A stretch of DNA of 64,000 nucleotides from Rhytidiadelphus loreus. Lineage: Eukaryota > Streptophyta > Bryopsida > Hypnales > Hylocomiaceae. The DNA lies in the NCBI GenBank assembly GCA_947034895.1, contig OX344762.1, positions 25,214,760 through 25,278,759 on the forward strand. Reading direction: 5' to 3'. Shown piece by piece: positions 58,135-64,000 of the stretch. The position numbers and the translations under genes are program-made. The notes below the pieces were generated by a model. That model saw only the letters and a list, made by a program, of their open reading frames with translations. It searched no databases and was not told the origin of the DNA. Within the stretch, counting starts at the first letter, position 1. Each line of letters begins with the position of its first letter.

Positions 58135-61100
58135 TTTCTTTGTTCTGTACAATTGTTACACAGTGCCGTTCATTGAAATATCACGTTTCCCAAAAGTGTA
58201 CCCTCACTTCTATTTGCAGTGAAATGCAAAGGCTAAAGACACTTCATGACCACGAATGTCCTTGGTAGAAAGCCAATTGAGTACAAGCTACAAATTACAT
58301 GGGAACATATTTTCCCTAAAAACAACATTGAAATTTCTACATATTTGCCTCAAACGACTATTTCATGTCGGGTTAATGAAACCAAAATAACGTTTGTTAA
58401 CATCTCACTTTAGACATGCAAAATAGTAGTTCATCCTGAACAACAAGAGTTCTGCAAATTCCCTCATCAACCCAAAGCTTGCCTTCCATGGCTTTATAGA
58501 AACAAAAACAAGGAAAATCGTTTTTCTTTCTCTTCCTATTAGTCTGTCCATGCAAATTCATGAATTTCTCATGCATCACCATTTCAGAAAAAGAAAAAAT
58601 AATGCTTCCAACTTGCTTGACTGATGCACTCTTTGTGAACTTCCTTAGATTGTTATGATGGAAGAACTCATCTAATTTACTTCACTAAGGAATACTACTT
58701 AGCCCATCTTCGTAATGTTCATCACTTCCATGCGCACTTACCTCTTTTTCTTGAGAGTTGCTGCCTGCTTGTTATTGCACTACGTTCTTGTCTTCACGAA
58801 CGTCAAGGACTGCCTTCTTCTCCAAGGTAGATTCTGCAACACCTACAACTTCGGTTACTTTTTTTTAAGGCCAACTTCAATTTACAAGAAATTAGCGACT
58901 AATTGACCGCCGTTCTCTCGGATGTGTCCTGCTTCTCTTCGTTGCTTTTGTAGGTCCTATAGTCAATGCTCCCTATGGGGGGAGTTGTTTTGCCAATTTT
59001 TTTGCTCTCAAATGCTAACCGTGCATCATGCAACGTGCTTGAATTGTGGAAGTCGTAAGTACAACGCATCCAAGTCCTCAATACTTCAGCAAAAAAAAAA
59101 GCTTCACTTTTAAGCAAACACTTGCATCTAATACTACAAGCAGTAGAAGATGTCGAAGAAGCCCAAAGAATGCACTTCCTTCGCAGTGGCAACAAAGCCG
59201 CTTATCAACGAATTCACTGTTCCTGTGGAGCGATTTCATCCTACTGTATGATGAAAATCGTTTGTTTATATATGGAGTTGTGCCTTAACCCCTGAATTAC
59301 TTTGAAGACAAAATGCGCCGTCAAGCATTATTCCAGGCAAAATAAGTGCGGTTTCATGAATTTTTTTGGAGTTATGCTCCAAAATACATGTTAGTGCAAT
59401 TACTGGCACATGATTTTTTTTTTTAAGATCATGTGCCACTTACTGCACTAACTCCCCAATGAACATATTAGTCACCAAGTCAACATTTGAAGCTCATGTA
59501 GTCTCTTCTCAGATTTCTAGTAGCCACAATCCGTCATCGCCATTAATTAGAAACGACAAACACTGAACAAGCTACTTAATTTAAATATGCTTTACATCTA
59601 TTTTGAGTACGATATAGTAGGGACTTCTTCTATCACAGAGGAGGAAACGCATTGCATGCACGTACAAGGTCGTGTGCATAGACGCAACTACATGCTCATG
59701 GACAATTCTGCAACTTACAAGGGCCATGCACAATAAATTGAAGGCGGACGTCTCTTCTAAAATTAACGGTGAATGACTGAAAGCTAACACGGGTTCTGTT
59801 CCCTCAGATCTTTTCTAGCTGAAGCCTAGCAAATATAGTAAGCGTTAATTTCACTGCATTTTACAAAAGGAAATTACTCACAGGCAATTTCCAAAACTAT
59901 TGAGCTCCCTCTAGTGCAATTCATAATTCCATACTATTGTAAACCACCACATTTTGTAGCGAGAAACTTCAAGCACTGCAAGTCCGGAACTTTTCAGCCA
60001 CGTTCTTCTCCCACTTCTCCACACTGCTTTACTGAGAATAGCAAACAAGAAGACTGAGCAACAACACAACTCCTGAAGGCTGCAAATATCATGGGAGAAA
60101 ATGGCCTTCCCTTGTCAACAACTACGTTCTCCATTGCTAATGCTTTGTCAGTGCTACTTCACCTTCACTTTCTCGCTGAGTACCATCTTCTCTTCATCAC
60201 ATCAGAAACGTACGTCAACTCCTATCATTGAACTCAATTGATTGCCTTTCCAGTTAGACCTATAACTCTTAATTTGCAAATCTTGTTAGACATCACATCA
60301 AATGCAATGATTACAATTACATTTAATTGCCTATCTATTCAAGGAGTGATTGCAAACTTGTTGTCAAAGCTATCATGGACACATGTTCACTCTAACTCCT
60401 ATGATTTGTACTTTCTACGTTCCCATGCCTGCAGTGCCTTCAATTCCAAGAAAGTATAACTTCTTCCTCAGAAAACTTGCTTGCGTACTACTTTAGCACT
60501 TCTTACTTTACTGATTTCATTGTAGAACAGCTTAGCAATGTGTACTTCAAGTTCTATCGTTCATGACAATTATATTTCTTCCACGCAGTCAACGAATGTG
60601 CTCGTCCAGAAGTGCGTAGTGCGATTCTACAAAGTAGCTTTGACATCAACCTCAACGTCTGTCTTCCAATAGCAATATACAACGTCATATAAAGTGCAAG
60701 ACTTACTCCATAGCCATGCGTGAAAGAAGGTATGCAACGAAATCCCATACTGAAATTTGTTAAAATTCATTCCGTCTTCTAAATTTTTTTTCATGTATGA
60801 CATACACGAATTTTTCCTAAAGCACGAGGAAAAAAAATGCTATAGCGTCTGAAGTAACCTTGCTTCTATAGTGCTTGCATTTGCCTGAACAACCATTTCT
60901 TTTTTATGCATGTGGCAATGTATTGAAGCGTTTCGAAGTACAATTTCCATGACAAACAGTATGCGAAGTTCTAAGAAGAAGGTAACCTTGTTGTACATAA
61001 TGTCATTTTGTTGTGCCTGCTGTGTACATATCTTCCAAATGTGTTGGTAGGAGGAACTAGAATTTTTTTAATTCCCCAATGGAAGCTTGTCCTAAACTAC

Positions 61101-62690
61101 AATGGCATCCCAGAGAAAATCGGTGAAGAAGAAACTATACAACTGTGGGGATGAAGTGATTCAAGTCATGCTAGATTGGCTAATGCAGTATAACGTTCAC
61201 AACTGGAATAAATACACTTCTAAGACTTGGACCATAGGGAGGGTTGCTTTGGCCACTCCGCATGGAGCAAGGGCTTGTGTGTTGTGGTCAAGCACGAAGT
61301 TCTTCCGACCCATACAGTGGAGCCGCGTCTTCAAAGAAGAATACTGAGGTGCTCGGTATCTACTATAGCAAAATTTCGTAACAGGGTTTTTCGTGCTCTG
61401 TATACTCGGATGCTAGAAACTACAGTGATCGATCAAGCATTTCGCAAAGGGGATGTTCACATCCCTTCTCAGTACATGTGCAATTTAGAAATGATTTGTT
61501 TTCCGTAAGAGAAAGGTGTCATCATCTGGTACAGTTTGTAGTCATGTGCAAATTCATGTTTGTTGTTACGTAGGTCACCGAAGATGACTGTAGGCCTTGC
61601 TGTAGCCGTACTACTATGTTCTATATGCAGTCGCTGGAACTTGTATGTGTTCATCAATAAAGTATACTTTCTTGAAGTTGTTGAATTCCAAAAAAACGCA
61701 TGCATGTCTTCCTATGAAGAGACAAACATCTTCCATGCATTGTCATGTCAACAGAAATGAATGTCATTTGTTTTAAGCATGAGAATGTGACTGTGAATGT
61801 GTTGTTGTATGCTGTGAAGGACTGCATCACTGGCTCTGTGTAGAAGAAATGAAATCATATACACATTTCTGGAAGGCGTCTTTGCGTTTTAGGTGTGTCA
61901 CTTTCCATTTTCAAATGAACACAGAATTGTAAGCGTAGTCACTAAACACCATAATATGCAGGAATGCCTTCTACAATCCACATATGTCTTGAAGAGGACT
62001 ATGGACTTTGCTCTCTTATATATCATTCAGGGTTGTGCATTTAATGTGAAAATATATGCCACTATGATGTGTAACTTGTAATGACTTCCATTTCTCTAAA
62101 GTTGTCATGTTCCCTTGTAGATGAACAATTTCAATCATTATACGGAGAAATGAAATAGAGAACGGAAAACTGTACGAGGAGGCTCGACTTATTGTTGCTG
62201 CGGTCAAATTGATGGCATTTGAGGACTATCGTACGTTATAGAAGTCATTTTGGACATTAGGAGGAAAATATTACTACACAATCAGTGATTACTGGTACTT
62301 CGCTTCTGTAAGTGTGCAAACGTCATGGACACTTGTTTTTCAAATTCCATAGTGAAATTGTAGCAATATGTTCAAGAAGGAAGTTTGCATGTTTCGTATA
62401 TTTTGGCAAGGCGATGCATGCTTACGTCAATGCATGCAACCATTGGATTGTTGTAGTTACTAGAATGTCGTCATTTTAGGCTACTGTGTTTCTATCAGTG
62501 ATGTCACGAAGTATGTGAAACTCCCGCTATGTTCTAATACTTCTGACTTCGTAATGTATTGAATCAAATGTTTCTCTCTTGGAAATCTTCTAGAAGATTG
62601 GCCGGCATGCTATTTTTGCATGCATGTATATTAAATGTCATATACGATTATACGTGAACTAATGCATGGCACGAGAAACATAGAAAAAGG
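58135..62690. other. Outer CACTA element: upstream and intron-like DNA of the TNP2 gene
   Basis: Mostly without recognisable protein. An open frame at 61102-61347 starts MASQRKSVKKKLYNCGDEVI and could be an exon of the outer CACTA element, but has no named domain; another frame at 61227-61508 overlaps it. Many short recurring words such as 'gcttcat' and 'gaagtac' occur. No CACTA end is visible. Confidence 0.4.
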
Positions 62691-64000
62691 ATGCAGAGGA
62701 TTCAAACTTATGTCTTGCAGACAGATTTGGGCAATGCCATAGTTAGGAAGAATGAAAGTCAATTGGACATACTAGTGTACATGGACATTGATTTTGACAA
62801 GTTATTCTGGAAGCAGGAAAATTTTGTCCAGGAAACGGAGCTGAACATCGTAAATTGTGAAGCACAGCACTGGTTGAAGACAATGATGTCAAAGGCTAGA
62901 TTATCGGCAGCTTATCATATAGAAAGGTCAATAGCCACCAGACAAGGCTTGTCGGAGTATTTGTGTGCATGTCGAGATTGTAGGGGAGCGCGAGTTCGAA
63001 ACGTTGACACGATTGCCAAACATCACAGGCTCCGAGGTCGAGATCCATATTTGCAATACCCACTTCTGGTGAGTTTTGAAAAGTCGTCGCACTTCTTTCC
63101 CTGTATTAGTGCATGCAATAAATTCTACTTCTCTGATCTCTGAATCATTGTTAATGAATATGCAGTTTGTATATGGCAAATGACTTCTGAAGTGTATTGA
63201 ACGTGTCAATGTGGATGTGTTGCTCACTGTTTGCTCATGTGTAGATAGAGGATGGGAATACTGTCATACATCCAACAGATGAAGGTTTCCAAGAAGGTCA
63301 TGAAGATTACTTTCAAGGACTGCAAGACGATGGAAGACGACCAGGTCATTTTGTGTGGCCGGAGAGAACAAATGTTGATGTGTCTGCCGCTGTGGAGAAT
63401 GTGTACGCCCGTGTTGACAATCTGCACGATGAAATGCAACAAGCACAAGAAAGTCAAGAAAGAGAAGTTGAAGCGGATGAAGAATTTGAATTATACGGCC
63501 GTGATTATGAAGAATTGGTGCGGGAGTCAAATGAACGTATTTATGAAGGGTGTTCAATGAATCGTCTAGAAGTTGCCATTGTATTGATGACAATGTGCAG
63601 TTTGTTTTCAATTCCATATACCTTCCTAGACGAGCTTCTTAAGTTCCTTTCCCAAGACTTGCTGCCTAAATCCAACAACCTCCCTCGAACTGCATATGAG
63701 GCAAAACGAATGGTTCTCAAGTTAGGACTAAAGCATGAAGCCATTCATTGCTGTCCTGATGGTCATGTATTGTTTCGAGGAGAGAAGGAAGATCTACAGA
63801 CATGTCCACATCCAGGCTGTGGAAAATCAAGATACATTGAGGGGTCAAGTACTATCCCATGCAAAGTATTGAGATATTTCTCTATTATAGACCAATTGAA
63901 GAGAATGTTCCAATGCCCCCGTATAGCTAAAATGATGACCTTCCATGAGGGAAACAACAGTGAAGAGCCTTTAATGAAGTCGGTGGTTGATGGTGAGCAA
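62691..64000 (+). CDS. CACTA TNP2-type transposase, 5' exons, runs off the window
   Basis: Exon a (from an ATG at 62691 to 63068) encodes CACRDCRGARVRNVDTIAKH, the Cys-rich pattern of the transposase-associated domain (PF13963), and ends at a GTGAGT donor in phase 0. Exon b starts after TAG at 63244 and stays open to 64000 (252 codons). It holds RTAYEAKRMVLKLGLKHEAI, CCPDGHVLFRGEKEDLQTCP and KVLRYFSIIDQLKRMFQCP, the conserved start of the TNP2/Transposase_21 domain (PF02992). TNP2 is the catalytic transposase of CACTA elements. The catalytic core lies beyond the window. The gene diverges from the TnpA-like gene at 29845-31398; the nested MITE and giant hAT insert separate them. The true first exon is not fixed. 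Confidence 0.88.

Overview
The window is nuclear DNA of a land plant. The evidence is a germin-like protein, pieces of adenylate kinase 6 and casein kinase 2 alpha genes with plant-style introns, and abundant CACTA (En/Spm) and hAT transposons. The kinase style (HNDLSPNN, CDWG) and the gene-poor, AT-rich background faintly suggest a bryophyte or other non-seed plant, but I cannot prove that. Most of the sequence is transposon or decayed repeat; the only clearly intact host gene is the germin-like gene at 22726-23406.

Left part (1-29844): AT-rich dispersed repeats, a 220-bp tandem repeat (3007-3678), two CACTA elements with matching 3-bp CAA target duplications (6672-8667 and the compound 9437-13309), an adenylate kinase 6 relic (16077-16964), the germin-like gene followed directly by a 93-bp minisatellite, and a casein kinase 2 alpha relic (26278-26904).

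Right part (29845-64000): pieces of a CACTA element with a TnpA/Transposase_24-like gene reading left (29845 to about 32440) and a TNP2 transposase gene reading right (62691-64000, running off the window). Between them lies a nest. A 172-bp palindromic CACTA-ended MITE (now split into 32731-32755 and 57980-58134) was hit by a giant hAT transposon of 25,224 bp (32756-57979). The hAT element has 11-bp terminal inverted repeats CAGGGTTGTCT and a perfect 8-bp target duplication ATTTCAGC.

The giant hAT element is the main discovery. It carries its own hAT transposase (53714-57001, one premature stop), a protein kinase gene that looks intact once an 89-bp intron is removed (44597-46236), three members of an unrecognised protein family (33560, 39491 reverse, 50245; the first ends in a RING-H2 finger), and three copies of an apparent RNA polymerase III unit: perfect A and B boxes, then a long hairpin whose stem is kept by compensating changes, then T6. 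Eight GC-rich arrays of a 14-bp motif, consensus GGGCGACTTCGGGT, are seen only inside this element. Seven stand just upstream of a coding gene or a Pol III-like unit, and the outermost two lie under 200 bp from the element's ends. About 16 kb of the interior (36590-53000) is a degenerate inverted repeat centred on the kinase gene. Coding frames are long and mostly free of indels but carry several stop codons, so this copy is probably decaying.
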